From Meandrina meandrites (Eukaryota > Cnidaria > Anthozoa > Scleractinia > Meandrinidae): a stretch of 64,000 nucleotides of DNA. The DNA lies in assembly GCA_963693305.1 (NCBI GenBank), contig OY855906.1, positions 1,852,501-1,916,500 on the forward strand. Reading direction: 5' to 3'. Under the pieces are notes generated by a model. That model had not been told where the DNA came from. It did no database searches and worked only from the letters and a program-made list of their open reading frames with translations. Below, piece by piece: positions 11,426 to 24,261 of the stretch; within the stretch, counting starts at the first letter, position 1; each line of letters begins with the position of its first letter. The translations under genes and the position numbers were made by a program.

Positions 11426-14225
11426 ATGGCAACGGAGAGAAACGGCTACAGCGGGCAGATATTCGAGGCCCTGAAGAATCGTTTTCCCGAAATTCCGGAA
11501 CAAGTCATTTCTCAAACGCTGCAAGCACAGGTTGGTCGATTTCTGATCTTTTTAATTTGTTGGTTATTTTTTATTACAGATTCTACAGATGCAAGTTCAG
11601 TTTTTCGTTCAGACGCTTTTGTCTTTCAACAACTTGTTTTCATTCTTTCATAATTTCCGTGGGTTGTACTTGGCTGGAGGTGTTGCCTTGTAAACATAGC
11701 GTGTTCGTGAGTATGCCAACGTGATACTCAGGGGATCTTCGTCGCGCTTTGACGTGATGAAGGCTTCTTTTCGCTCGGACGTATTCTTTGCAACTCTAAA
11801 TTTATCCAAGGAGGCGATATTGATCGAATTTAATCAGCATGGCTTGTAAACAAATGTGAAATCGCCACGGTTATTTGCATCATAGAACTTCGTCGGTTCG
11901 GTCGTTCAGTGCAGGAATTGACAAGCTTATATGAAATATATTTTTACGGAGCAGAAATTTAAGCTGTGGATTTCCGTACCTCTCGAAAGTCTCAAAATAC
12001 TAGACTGAGTTCTTTTGTAAATACTCACGATACACTAAATCAGCGACACCCTGCGTGTCTAACCCGATCAACTAAACTTGCGATCTTGCAAAATCTCCGT
12101 TCTTCATACATTGAAGACAAAATCGAAACTAAAAGCTCTCTGTGGAAGGTTACATCTACAACTCTGATTAGTTGGAAGCTGTCTTCGCTACAATCAGTTT
12201 TATTGGGTGATTGAACGCGGGCATGTAGTATTGAGGCGATCGTATTTTAATTTTTAAATGTTTATTACCGTCAATCATGGCTATAAATTTCTCAGTGAAT
12301 CATTGCTTACGTATAAACCGGATGGTCTGCATAAATCATGTGCTCTTTGATATTATCAACACGTGAATGTAATATTATTGTCGCTTTTAAATGGCTTGAA
12401 AATTTGATGTTTTAAAATAGGTTTTCTTGAAAACCTGACACAATATTCGTGTAATCTATAGTGGGCTTGTTTGCAAAAGGTGCGTGAATGTGTAAATTTA
12501 ACATAGTGGAGTAATAGTACCACGACCCAAGGCATACAGGAACTTTCCTCAGGACAGAGTTCATGCATGTAATGACCATATTGAATGTAAATCAATAGCA
12601 TTTTGTAATTATCTTGATTACTGCTAATGATGAATTTTTTCTGCTTGCCATTAACTTTTCTCTTTTCATTGAATAGTTGGCTAATTGTATAAGCAGTCTA
12701 TTTTTAATAGCATATTAACTTAACCCGCTACTGTTCAAGTTTGACACGCTTTATTTTTAAAACAAATGGGTTTTTTTTAGCAAAGGGGCTAAAAGAACAT
12801 TGTACTACTTAATGGGGAGTACTTTAATGATCAGTTTTTTTTTTTCTTTCAATAAAGCTTAATGTTTTTTATTACTGCTCAAATTGAAAATGACAGAAGT
12901 TGAAAAAAAAATAATCAGCAACTTTGGGGAAAGTACATGTGGCATATGGCCAGTACAGCCTGAAATGTAGTTGTGGTCACTTTAATATACATGTAATAAT
13001 GTATTGTTCCTGAGAATATCCATACATCCCCCATTCAAGGGTTCTTGGTTTGAACTTCCCCCACCCCTCTGGAAATTCCAGTTCAGCTCCTTACTTTCCT
13101 TTAAAAATTTTGGCTTTTGAGGTCCCACCCCACCGCCTGAGAATTTCATTGACCTTACTTGGGGTGAGTATGGATATTTTCTGGGACCACACAATAAGTG
13201 GAAAGCAAAAGTAAAAAGTGGATGGTAAAGGTCAGTACATGGGTAGGATTTGACTGTATATGCTGGGTGGTAAAGGGGTGATGCGTGACACGTGATTTGG
13301 GCAAAAATACATGTAAGTTCTTGACATGTGAAAAGAGCTTGAATCTAGCCGTGATGCGTGAATTGATAGCCTAATGTGACGCATGATCTTCTAATTGTGA
13401 CAACCGTGATTCGTGAATCATGCATAAACGTTCGTGAAAATCGAGAATCTAATAGCTGTTCTAGTGTTATTCAGTCATTCTAAGAAAATACCTTTCTGTC
13501 AAGACAAATCAAAGAAAAAACAACACACCAGGTAATTTGCGACTATCATTTCCTGTGAAAACGTATGAAAATACGTAATTCGTGAAATGCCTTAAAATAC
13601 ATACGTGACTCGTGATTTGAGGAAAAATAGGCTCGTGATTTGTGATTGAGACCCCCCTTTACCACCCTGTATATGTATTACTATTCAAGTTAGTCAAAGC
13701 TTGCGTGATTGATAGTTAACAATCCTAGTAACTTTGACTTTTCTTATCTTCAGCATGGAAATGCAGAACGCTGTTTGAGCATCCTTTCAGCTGAAAGTGA
13801 TAGATTTTTATATGGCGGCAATATTGATATGTTAGACAGTCCAATGCCAGTTCCACCATCATCACAAAATACACCTATAGATGAGCCAATATCAATTTCA
13901 ATTCCCCAAACAAACACATCACCATATCTGCCAAACAGAACAGCACCACCACCACTACAGCCGATGATACGACCGATGACACTCGCACAGCCTAGTCCTG
14001 GAATGGGATATGTTTCGTCTGGTCCAGGAGAGAGACCACCGCCGCCTTCTACAAGCGCATCTTATGATCAAAGTATGTGATATATTACATTCAGTGGCAA
14101 AGTCTGCCACTACCGTTTCATTTTCCACGCTAGCCGTATACAATAAAACAGTTATACCAAGCTGAAGCAGCACAAACAAATTGGAAAATTATGATAAATA
14201 AAAGCGCATATATTAAGCAGAATCG

Positions 14226-14297
<72 letters not shown>

Positions 14298-17200
14298 TTC
14301 TTGAACTTGCAAATTGGTTCCAGAAATCAGGAGTTGGCAAAATCAGGATGAACCTGCAGTGTTCAATATCATTATATGTGAAGCAAATTCAAAGGAAATA
14401 ATTTTTGGGTAAAATGAGTTACACATGTATTAGGAGGTTTGACAGATCAGGTTTCCACCAGCAGTATCTCTTAGCCCCCCTCCTTCCCATCCCCACCAGG
14501 ACCAACCAGCTTCAGTTGTCTTATTTATGTCAGGTATGTCAGGTGTCAGTTCCCACAAGTATGACCAAAATGTACAGTATGACAAAGAAGGCAGCTTATT
14601 GAGCTTAAATAGCCAGATGAACAACTGATTGACAACTTCTTAGGAACCAATTACTATTTTATTATCTATTGACGCAAATTCATATTTAATTTTGTTCTTT
14701 CCTTGTGTGCAGCATTGCTTTGTCATCAACGGCAGAGGATAGACACACTCAAAAAGGTATGATGATTGAAGTGTATGCTAGTGTGCACGTGTATTAGTGG
14801 TTAGTGTGGTGGACACTGGGCAGAGAGGTTTGTCTTTAAGCCCTCCTGGGGTCATTGTGGTGTGTTCTTGGACAAGATACTTTATTCTTGCAGTACATGT
14901 ACCTATATTCGCCCAGGGAGGGGTGCACAAAAGTAATCAAGGGTACTAGAACATTGTTGCTAGGGTAACGTGAGTGATCCTAGCATCTCATAGGCCTGAG
15001 TGAAGTACAATGTAAATGTTGGTCAGAATACTCTGTAGTGGCTTGATGGTATATAGGGTTAGACACTTCTTGGTTTGAAGAGGGTTTGGTACTTTTGTTA
15101 AAGCACTGCAGGCAGGCAAAGTGTAAACAATCATCAATGACCTGCTGTGAGTGAAAGCAAGCAAGCAACCACATTTATGAGTCATGAGGTGCCCCTGGCC
15201 GAAGATGAAACAGCCACATTTTAAATTATCTGTAGTTTAAAATTTTTGAAACCAGTTTGAGTATGATTTCCATTGTCTTGTATTCATTAGATAATCTGAA
15301 ACAAAGGGAAATGAAAATCAAAGTGGTTTGAAAAATTTTTAAGCCAAAAATAAGTTTAAACCACAAAAACTTTACTTTGTTTGTGCTGTTAGCTATTTTT
15401 AGTCTTTCCTCAGAAAATAATTTTAAAATTACATTTTTTGAGGCAACTAACCATCTGACTACTGTAAAGAGCTGATACATCTTTTTTGACTTTAAAGGAA
15501 ATGTTTAATGAGCATCGGAAACTGATGAGATTAAAAAATGAATTGCAAGAAAAAGAGATGGAAATGGTGAACTTAAAATTTCGTGTTGCTGCCAACCCCA
15601 CTGTAAGTGTACTTTGACTAATTTCTTAATTAATTCTTCACACTGTATAATATAGTTATTTATTATTTAGTTACATGTTACTTGTACTCTCTGTTATTTT
15701 TAACAACAAATATTATTAGTAGTAGAGTGTGCCAAATTGTTCACTGCATTCACTGCATGATTGAGCTATCAGTTATCCAAGATGAGCCTGAATCTTAATT
15801 TCAGTCTTGTTACTTTTCAGGAGGATTTTTGTTTAGTTTTTGTCAAAAAATACAGACACCTTTCTATTATAGACAGTTCACTTGTTATGAAAGGGAACAA
15901 AATTCGCATAAACCCTATATGGACACTGCCCTGATACACTTCCCTAGGTCCTTTTGGTGTCTGTATTCAAGGCGTTCCAGTGTATTTAGCATTAACAGGA
16001 CATTGCAACCCTCCAAGTTGATTTTTTTCCTTAGTGGCCATTTGGCCACCGACTGCTCAAGTTTGGTCACCAGTGAAAAATTTTAGTCAGTAAATTAAGC
16101 TCACGGTTTCAATCCTTCTTTTCAATTTTAGTCGCCAGGCTGGTGACTTGGGTTCCAATTTAGTCGCCAGCTCCAAAATTTTAGTCGCCATGGCGACTTA
16201 AATGGTCGTTACTTGGAGGATTGCATTGAACAACCAAAACCCATAGTGGATCTAATCAACCAAATTAACTATCAAATTGTGAATCATTGTTAGTTTATTT
16301 TGTATGTGCAGTTGTGTCTTGGTGAAATTCTGTTCCTGTAGCCAAGAAAGTATCACTCAACATACTGTAAATGGCTACCAACTGAGGAGGTCTATTGGTG
16401 AAACTAAAATGTAGTTGTGTATGTGAATGTGTGTTGAAAGTAAATTCAAATGTGGTTTTCCTTACCAATATGCTGTGTGGAATTTGTGTTTTGTAGTGAA
16501 AATTCATTTTTTAACTACTGATATCTTGTGACTATATAGTCTACAGATGTAAAACACCTCAGAGAGGAAAATCATCATCTAAGAGAGGACATTGAGCAAA
16601 TGACACGTGAAATTGATGAACTCAGTAACGGAAGAGAGGGTAATTTTCGAATTTCTATTAATTACATTACTTTTACAAGTGCTACTTTATCCAGGATTTA
16701 ATACACTTGAGATAGCAGTGGTTCACAAGTATAATGAAATGTAAGAAAAAAAACTTATTCTGGCCTCCTCAAAATGTATTATTTCTTATTAACCCTGCAT
16801 CACGGTTCTTGCTCTGCTGATGTTTTTTCACCAAAAGCTGTTGAAACATTAGTCTATGGAAAATGTTGTGGATATTGTAAGTTTTCTTTATAATGTGTAT
16901 AAAATACATTTTCTTTTGTTTTTATCGAAGCATTTAATTTGAAGGGAATATTAAATACACTGCAAAAAGGTATTAGGTCAGCCATGGAATGCACTGACCT
17001 TGCAGCTTTCACTTTCGCTACGTGACAAAATAAGATCATGCTTACTTTGCAAGTTTATTTCGCCAGAAGCGACTTTCATTAATTTATTTGCAATTTTATG
17101 AGTATTTGGTGTGGGTTTAGGCAATTGAAGTGAATTCTTTGGCTGTTTCATTAAAGCGGGTTCAGAGATTTGAAAGAAAATAACATTTTTTCTAAGGTAA

Positions 17201-20200
17201 ACAAGAGCTTGCCAGAAAAAACCACAATCGTTCTAAAATTAGCTGTGGATGGCGTTCTAAGCCTCGGATTGTGTGACTCATGTGGCTACTTTGCTAAACC
17301 TAAAGTTGTGGTGCGAAGTAATTCATCAGTGACTGCTCTGAAATATGACAGAGTTTTCATTGAAGTGGTTAGATATCGCGTAATGTTTTTGTGAACGCAA
17401 AGTTGTTAAAAAAGGGCAGTTATAATTATGTTGTTTCAACTTCTTGTTTCATTTTGACATCCCTTTGGTGTAGCAGAAGATTGCTATAGCTAAAGACAAA
17501 CTCTCTCCGATCTTGATGGTAAATAATAGACCCTTTGCAGCTTCGGTCACATGACCACATTTTTACTAAAATATTTACATTATGGGCTATCACTTAAAGG
17601 CCAGTAATGCTCTTTTGACAGAGCATGCAAAAAATTGTAAATATGGCCACATTTGAGGCTTCTGGGTTATACATGTACGACAGTTTGAATTTTCAGAAAA
17701 TCAAAGGATTTCCATGGAAAATGTTGCCGGTCTTGCCCTCCAGCAACTTTTTTCCATACAAATCTTTTAAATTTCTCAAAAATTTAAACCGTCATAAAAT
17801 ATCATTCTTTAATACCAGGGGCCTCAAACTTGTCCATTTTGTTATTTTCGACATGCTCTTTCCATTTCTGTCATTCTTTATGTTATAGCCCATAATTCTA
17901 TAAAAAGAAGGTCACATGATGGCCAAGCTGCAAAGGGCCTTTTTATCTCTCTGCAAACAACTCGCTCGTGATGTCATTGAATAAAATGTATTGAAAGCAG
18001 GGTTGCATTACACAATCTTGTACTAATGTCAGCTACAGTGAAGTGTGCAATGTAATGTAGCATTCTGAACAAACATTGTGGCTCACTCCTTGTCATACTA
18101 CAGCTTAAACATAAAATATTCATATTTTTTTTTATCTTTTTCAAGTTGTTATAGGTCATCCCAGTAATAATCCAGGGATACTTCATCCTTATCAGCCTCC
18201 CCCAGGTATGTCAACCGTGCAAGCTCAGCAAAAATTATCTCTGAAAACATTGTTTAACTTAGCTCAACATTTTCATTATTACAAGTCATGATTGTAATTA
18301 TAATAATTTGTCTCGGGAGAAATTGGGACGACTATAAAAGCTTCATAATAAGCAATCTTTCACTACTTTTTTTAACACATCAATGCCTAGACATGTAATA
18401 ATGCTCTCTTCCACCAGGTGGCTTAATGGTAAGTGCAAAAGAAAGTCTAGACATGTTTTTACCAAATCTTTAATTCCCATGACCTGTGTATTAGTTTGAA
18501 TTGTGATAAGAAAAAATCTGGATTAAAGGTTTGATTGATTTTTGGGAGCAGAGTGGTCAAGTGACAAATTCTTGTACAGTTGACCCTTGATTATCCGGAC
18601 CTTCATTATCCAATAATTTCTTAATTATCTAAACTTGCTTCTCAGGTCCCATTTTTTTTTCATGAATGTTAATTACCATATATAACACCTGCAGATAAGC
18701 TGCACCCCGAATTTAGTAACTCAAATTTTGGGGAAAAAAAAATTAAAAATAAATGAAGAAATCTTTTTAATTAAGCTTCCTCTATTGAATGCAAACTTAC
18801 GTGTACTATACTGAAATGGAACATCAAAGTAATGCCCACATTTGTAGAACTTTATTATGATGAACATTGTTTCCAACAACTTTGACATATGATTGATCTT
18901 TTTCTGGTATTTGTTGTTATGCATTTCTTAATTAAAACACAGTTTTTTCATAGATTTTTGCATGATGACAACAATCTGTGTTCATGGAATGTTCGTAGCT
19001 TAGTAACCAGGCATTAGATTAAATGTCTGGCTCATTGATACCGGTACTCATATTTTTGATTATCTGAACTTTTGATTATCCGGACTATTAAGCCCAGTCC
19101 CCATGAGTTTGGATAATCAAGGTTTGACTGAATCGTATTTTTCAATTTCTTGTAACTTTGCAATGTTAAGTGTTTTCCTTTTCATTGCAGTTAGAAGAGT
19201 TGAAAGTTATCCATCAAGTCGACCCCATAGTCATGGAGCAAATGGTAAGTTTAACATTATCTAAAACTACAAATCCACAAACTTTAGACACTATATCATT
19301 TCCCCTGGGGCTTTAAAACAAAGTGAAACCTTAGTTTGATTGAATGAATTTAATAATAAAGAAATAACTTGAAAAGTTCAACTAGGAAATAAAAAGATAC
19401 CGGTAAATGAATTAAATGAATAAAAATTAAATAAATAACTAACTAAATAAATAAATAAATAAATAAATAAATAGAGATTTTACTTATTAAATTCTTATGA
19501 GATGCAAAGAAACAAGACTCATTCGATGTACACATGCTAAACTAATCTGCTATCACAATGTGTCTGATACAAGTTATGTTGGTGATTATCGTATAGTACG
19601 AACAATTATTTTAACCAGTAGGAAAATGCAAAAGAAATATTGAGACACGGTTTCAAAAGATTTGTGACAGTCAAGAATTGAGAATGAAGGTTGAAAAATG
19701 CTTTGTCTTGTTCAGTCTGCACTTGTGATTTTCTTATTGAAGATAAGTCCACAGCTTGATGTACCGGTAATTCTTATACAGTAACAGAGTATAATTACAA
19801 GATGGTTAGGGACACCTTGAATTGCTTCATAAAGTGGTGTTTTATTCATCGTAGGTCCTGTTTCTTCCTTGGAACGATTCTGCTCCATGTTTGCACCCTC
19901 CTCACATGGTACTAGAAATTATTGTCAATAAATTACATTGGATTAACAGGACCTCTTTTAAGCAGCAAAGCTTGCAACTAAATCCGATTTTGTCTCAATG
20001 AACTGAAAGCTACCCTTAATAGCACAATGATATTGGAGAAACATTAATTTTGTTTCGGACACAAGAAAGTGGCTGCTTGAAAAAGGTGGCTGTTGTGGAG
20101 TTTCAGTGTGATATGTAACATTTTTTTGTAAACATATATGAGAGGTAGATAATGTGAGCAATTAGATATTTTGCTTTCAGCCACTCAGTCCCTTGTTCAA

Positions 20201-22578
20201 AATGCTATATCTATTCTAGTCACTGATCTTCATACTTCTCTTTTATAAAATATAAAAAAGTCTGTTTTGAGGATTTGTTGGAACACTTAAACAACGCTTT
20301 CATAATAATTATTGCCGAGTTATTCTTATTAGCTGTCTATGGAAGTTTATCACTTGTCAGGCTTTATAAATCAAAGCAGTTCCAAGTTTGTTTAGGGTTA
20401 TTGGGCAAGGAAGTCCTGGATGATATGTTTTTAAAATATCACAAATATTAGGTTATTTTTTTAACTAACAGAGATCATTTTAAATGTACCCTGGAGCCCT
20501 AAAATCTAAAATTTGATTGCAAGTTACACTGTACTTTGTCACTTGTCCACTTGCACCCAGTAACATGGTTGTTTGGAATGCTGCATTTATTATATTAACA
20601 AAAAATCATTTAACAATGATTATATTAGTCTATTTAAAAAAAATGTACTTGCTCAAAACTACATAAAATTAATACAGCATTTTGGACCCTTCAGGCTAAT
20701 GTTTGACCAATGACCATGTAAACTGGGCAAATATAGTTTCTTAAGGTCATTCCCCCGAAATAGAACTGAACATAGATTTTCAACCAAACTTTGCCTATTG
20801 GTTGATTACCTAAAGAGAACTTAAATTTTGAAATAAAAAAGGGGGGTCGCCACATTTGTTAAGGAGTGGGAAGACCTTGTATTTACCACATAATTCCTTA
20901 TAATTCCATTGCGGATACTGGCAAAGTACACGTTTTCGGTGATAATCTTTTTTTCAAACATAGAAATTGATCTGTATTCATTTTATAGAAAGAGTTTGAT
21001 CGTTACACCCAAAATGCGTGAAAAAATTGATAGGTCCCCATACTCGTTTACGAGAAATCGACGATTTATTTCTCTCGCGGACTAAGTTGCATAGAAAAAA
21101 GTTGCATAGAAAAAAGCCGGCATTTTGTTGATGTGCGCGCGCTAATGCCGCAAGAAATCGTGTGCAGTAAGGATGCGCAATGCAAAACAGAGGAATGACC
21201 TTAAAGTAAATCAAAGATAAATTATGTTAAAACTGCAGGTGAAAAGGAAGGGAAAACAACCAATTGATTCTTGTTCTACTATAGGGGAGTGGAACCTATA
21301 ATCTTTATTAGTTTTTAATTGCAAGCTATAACTTAATGTCTGCAGTTAGTTTTGTCTACATTATTAATTCAAACCTCTTTTTATTTGTTTCAATCGAAAC
21401 AGGAGAAGAAAGTCCTTCCAGTTTAAGTCCCCCACCGGACGGAAGTTTGACGAATGAATGGGTGTTTCTTCCTCCAAATCTTCAGACCACTGTACACAGT
21501 TCAGGTAATATATAGATTAGAATGGGGAAGACCAATTCCATGTCCCACAGTTATCACAATTGTCAAGGCTGAAAAGCTGATGTAGTGGCAGTGGTACTGG
21601 GGGTGTTGGGGTGATGTTGCAAGTGTGAGATTGGGGTGGGGGGGATAGGGGCAGTGTAGCCAGTGTAACCAGTGGAGGTGGGTGGTGCTGATTGGGATGT
21701 TTATCACATCATGTTATCTCCTCTGAGGAAATGAATAATTTTATTGTGTTGCAATTCAATTAATTGCATTTAGGAGTTTTAACGCATTAAGTTCCAAGAG
21801 TGACCAACAAAAAATTTCGCAGCAAAATATCAAGACATCATAAAGAGAAAAATGTTATGAGAATTTCTAACATGATCACCAAAGGGAAATTGCTTTAATC
21901 TTTTAACAACTTCCCCAACTAATACTATAAGAGAATGTGTGGAGACAGTGAGGAGAATTTGTAGTGGATATTGAGAATTAGGGGTAAAATTAGTGTTACA
22001 TGTACATGTAATGTAAATGCCAGTACCTCCCCCCCCCCCCCCCCTCCCTTCCCCAAACTACAAAGCGAGGCAAACATGGTTATCTGCTGTAATAATTGAA
22101 ATATTTCATTTAACAAAAACAACTGAGTTACAGATTCACAAAACTAACTTAACTCTGTGCTATTGGAAGATTGTTGCATTATTGTAATGGGTGCTTACCA
22201 GAAAAGAGGTGTTTATGTGAATATGCTGACCTAGGGGTCAGGTAGCTTGCAAGCCTGCTTGCAGGCTAGGGATCAGGGTGCTATGAAGTGGTAAAAAGAG
22301 CTTCCATCAGCCTTGATATTTGCTGAAGAAAAAGAACAATAATGGCACCTTTTTCTGTTCAAGCATACATGACACCCATTATCATTGACTGGTTATTAAA
22401 ATAATGTGCAAAAAATGAATGTGACGTATGTAATTTTAATGGATCTCATTTCTTTATTTTTGTCTTAGAAGAAACAACCTGGACTTGTTCAGTTTGTACG
22501 TTTGCAAATCATGAAGCTTTGGAAGTTTGCGAAATGTGTGAAATGCCAAGGAACCGGGCCTTAGAGGCTCGAGCGTGA
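11426..22578 (+). CDS. TAB2/TAB3-like: TAB2/TAB3-like adaptor of TAK1 kinase, complete, ten coding exons
   Basis: TAB2/3 bind K63-linked ubiquitin and bring TAK1 (MAP3K7) to activated receptor complexes upstream of NF-kB and JNK in the cytoplasm. Coding exons are 11426-11530, 13754-14072, 14713-14756, 15498-15602, 16540-16639, 18146-18205, 19191-19244, 19855-19908, 21403-21504 and 22469-22578. They total 1,053 bases, which gives 350 residues in one frame with matching phases. The N-terminus is a CUE domain (IFEALKNRFPEIPEQVIS, then HGNAERCLSILSAES). A Pro/Ser-rich linker follows, then a charged coiled coil (exons 3-5). The C-terminus is an NZF finger, TWTCSVCTFAN...CEMC (C-x2-C-x10-C-x2-C), with the TF pair that contacts ubiquitin in known NZFs. 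It is about half the length of human TAB2 (693). The ATG at 11426 was chosen because it precedes the CUE helix directly, as in vertebrate TAB2. Assignment between TAB2 and TAB3 is not meaningful here. Confidence 0.9.
13263..13669. repeat. MITE-like element rich in CGTGA motifs (TAB intron 1)
   Basis: The left end CTGGGTGGTAAAGGGGTG is matched by the right end CCCCCTTTACCACCCTG in inverse orientation. The interior repeats CGTGA/CGTGATTTG/ATGCGTGA many times on the plus strand. It lies 85 bases upstream of the second TAB exon. Confidence 0.65.
14227..14297 (+). repeat. (AATC)n microsatellite
   Basis: A pure CAAT/AATC tetranucleotide run of about 70 bases in TAB intron 2. Confidence 0.97.
14790..14996 (+). 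mobile_element. Diverged tRNA-derived SINE copy
   Basis: TATTAGTGGTTAGTGTGGTGG resembles a tRNA-type A box. TTAAGCCCTCC marks the B-box region. GTGTTCTTGGACAAGATACTTT and GTTGCTAGGGTAACGTGAGTGATCC align with the body of the better preserved copy at 33020-33300. It sits in TAB intron 3. Confidence 0.65.
16001..16228. repeat. MITE-like element, TGCAACCCTCCAAGT termini
   Basis: CATTGCAACCCTCCAAGTTG on the left is the near reverse complement of TTACTTGGAGGATTGCATTG on the right. The interior repeats TTTAGTCGCCA/TGGCGACT. It is in TAB intron 4. Confidence 0.65.
17529..17940. repeat. Foldback element with about 60-bp inverted ends
   Basis: GACCCTTTGCAGCTT...GGTCACATG...TATGGGCTAT at the left recurs inverted as ATAGCCCATA...GGTCACATGATGGCC...AAGCTGCAAAGGGCC at the right. 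It is in TAB intron 5. The 87-codon ORF inside it has no recognisable motif. Confidence 0.72.
18577..19130. mobile_element. Pogo/Tigger-like non-autonomous element
   Basis: Left terminus CAGTTGACCCTTGATTATCC and right terminus GGATAATCAAGGTTTGACTG are inverted copies. The CAGTTGACCCTTGA start is like that of Tigger/pogo elements. Extra TTATCCGGAC motifs lie just inside both ends. A TA precedes the left end, but the right flank is AA, so the target duplication is decayed. No transposase ORF remains. It is in TAB intron 6. Confidence 0.65.
19436..19472 (+). repeat. (AAAT)n microsatellite
   Basis: A TAAA/AAAT run of about 35 bases in TAB intron 7. Confidence 0.85.
20741..21204. mobile_element. 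Small element flanked by TTAA, piggyBac-like MITE
   Basis: The left boundary TTAAGGTCATTCC and right boundary GGAATGACCTTAA are exact inverted copies ending in TTAA on both sides. TTAA is the target duplication of piggyBac-type transposons. There is no transposase inside. It is in TAB intron 8. Confidence 0.6.
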
Positions 22579-22620
22579 CTCATGCGTGACTTGAGCGTGA
22601 CTCGAGCGTGACTATTCGAA
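22569..22620 (+). repeat. Imperfect tandem GAGCGTGACTC units over the TAB stop codon
   Basis: GAGCGTGACTC, ATGCGTGACTT, GAGCGTGACTC and GAGCGTGACTA follow one another. The first unit contains the TGA stop of the TAB2/3-like gene. The array may have moved the stop codon relative to orthologues. Confidence 0.7.
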
Positions 22621-23909
22621 CAGAGAACTTTGACAGGATCAGAGTTTGATACAGCTTTCTCATAAGTTATTAATTTGAAGAAGAAAACAAGACAAGCAGA
22701 AAGTCTTGGAAAATCCAAAAGGCGTTAACATACTAGTTGTTATTGTTACAAACAATAACGGTTTTCTTACATGGCAGTGTTTCTGTAATGTGCTGAGAAA
22801 ATATTGAAAATTAAGTGATTTCTATTTTTCTCTTGGGAAAGCATATTCCCAAGAAAGTTCAATGACTTGTTGGTTTATCACCTTTAAGGATGACAGAGTA
22901 TTGTTAAAAGTAAAACGATTGAAATTTGAGGTTGTTGTTTATGCTGATGTTATTTCTTAGTGGGCTTCTAGATTTAAAAAAAAAATCGGCGAGCCATGGC
23001 AGTCGAGCACGGTAAGGGAGGAAGATCTCATCTCACTCAGCTTTCCAATTTGTCCCCTAGTTAGCCTGTTCACAGATATTATTTTTACAGACCCTCGAAA
23101 AACCCTATTTTTCTCTCTCTGCATTACATCGACGATTTCAGCTTCTTCCACGTTGATGTTTTGGTGCATGGCCGCAATATTGGATATGCTGCGGGGGGAG
23201 AATAGGATTTTTTTCTATTTAGGAGGGTCAGTAATTACATGTGTTTTAAGTGAGGGAGGCAGACCGAGGCATGTATGTTCGTGCATTGGAGTAGTGTTGT
23301 CGTTACTCTATCCTCCCTGGTGTATCAGTGATAACACTGTATGACTGTTGCAAAGGAAAACCTTCGCCATTCTCTGAGGTGGAGCCAAAAGTGAACACAT
23401 GGATTCGGGGTAGAGAAAACTCGCTGTTTCCCACATGACGAATTATTGGTGGTTTGTTGTACCAACAGCATTTTGTATGTGCTCACAAATCTGCCGTGTT
23501 TAAAAGACATTACCTGGGCACGAGTCCAGTGTTTCTCTTTGGAGTTCTTGATTTTTCGTTTGGGGTGGGGGAGGGGGGACTACTTTAAGACGTATCACGT
23601 CATATCCCGAAGTACGAAGTCCAGGCCCAGTATAACTGTCTAGTGTATTGGTATAGAACCGAGGTAAAACGAACCCCCATTCTGACGAACTCATCTTCTC
23701 ATCCCCTTGGCGCTTCATTGTATTGGTCCTCTTTCCGCAGAGGCCTCTTTTATTTTTTCGTACGGGCTGGGTGATGGAGAGAGGTGTAAAGAAAGCGCGC
23801 GGCGGACATATTGGGGTTTCACTGTACATATCAACATTCTAGCGAACTGTTGGCGGGAAATCTGGTAATATGCTTGGGCAGAGGAGGGAGGCCGGCCCAG
23901 TTACTTCCT

Positions 23910-23963
23910 CAACCTCGTTCCCAGGGTCTCTCTCTGAAGAGAGAGACCCTGGGAACGAGGTTG
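23910..23963. repeat. Perfect hairpin, CAACCTCGTTCCCAGGGTCT stem
   Basis: A stem of about 25 bases (CAACCTCGTTCCCAGGGTCT and onward) is followed by a 4-6 base loop and its exact reverse complement. A related but diverged copy (GAGAAAGAGACCCTAGGAAC) lies in a TRPM intron near 58512. This suggests termini of a dispersed element family. Confidence 0.85.
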
Positions 23964-24239
23964 TTACTTCCTGCCACAGAACCTGAGTGAAGTAACCTGC
24001 AAACATTGACGAATTTTCGCCTGCTTTGCGTAGGCGGCGGCACCAAAAAAGGCAGGTTATAATTCATCTGGGTTCGCACGCAAGGAACTAGGATAAGTGC
24101 TACGTGCAGCTTAATTTTCACTGGTTGTTTATGTCGGTGCAAAAAATCCAAACAGAAAAGGTAGAAACAACGCGTCAATTGGCATGCATTTATAATATGC
24201 ACCCCCTTGAGAAACTGGAATTCTTTAGGAGAAAAGGGA

Positions 24240-24261
24240 GGGGGGGGGGGGGGGGGGGGGG
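24240..24261 (+). repeat. G homopolymer
   Basis: A run of about 22 G. Its length may be unreliable in the assembly. Confidence 0.95.

Noticed and set aside
18418..18428. An 11-base candidate microexon in the TAB2/3-like gene with good AG and GT borders
   Set aside because: It would shift the frame: the following exons read well only in phase 1 (YPSSRPHSHGANG, then the NZF finger). Skipping it gives one frame to the end.
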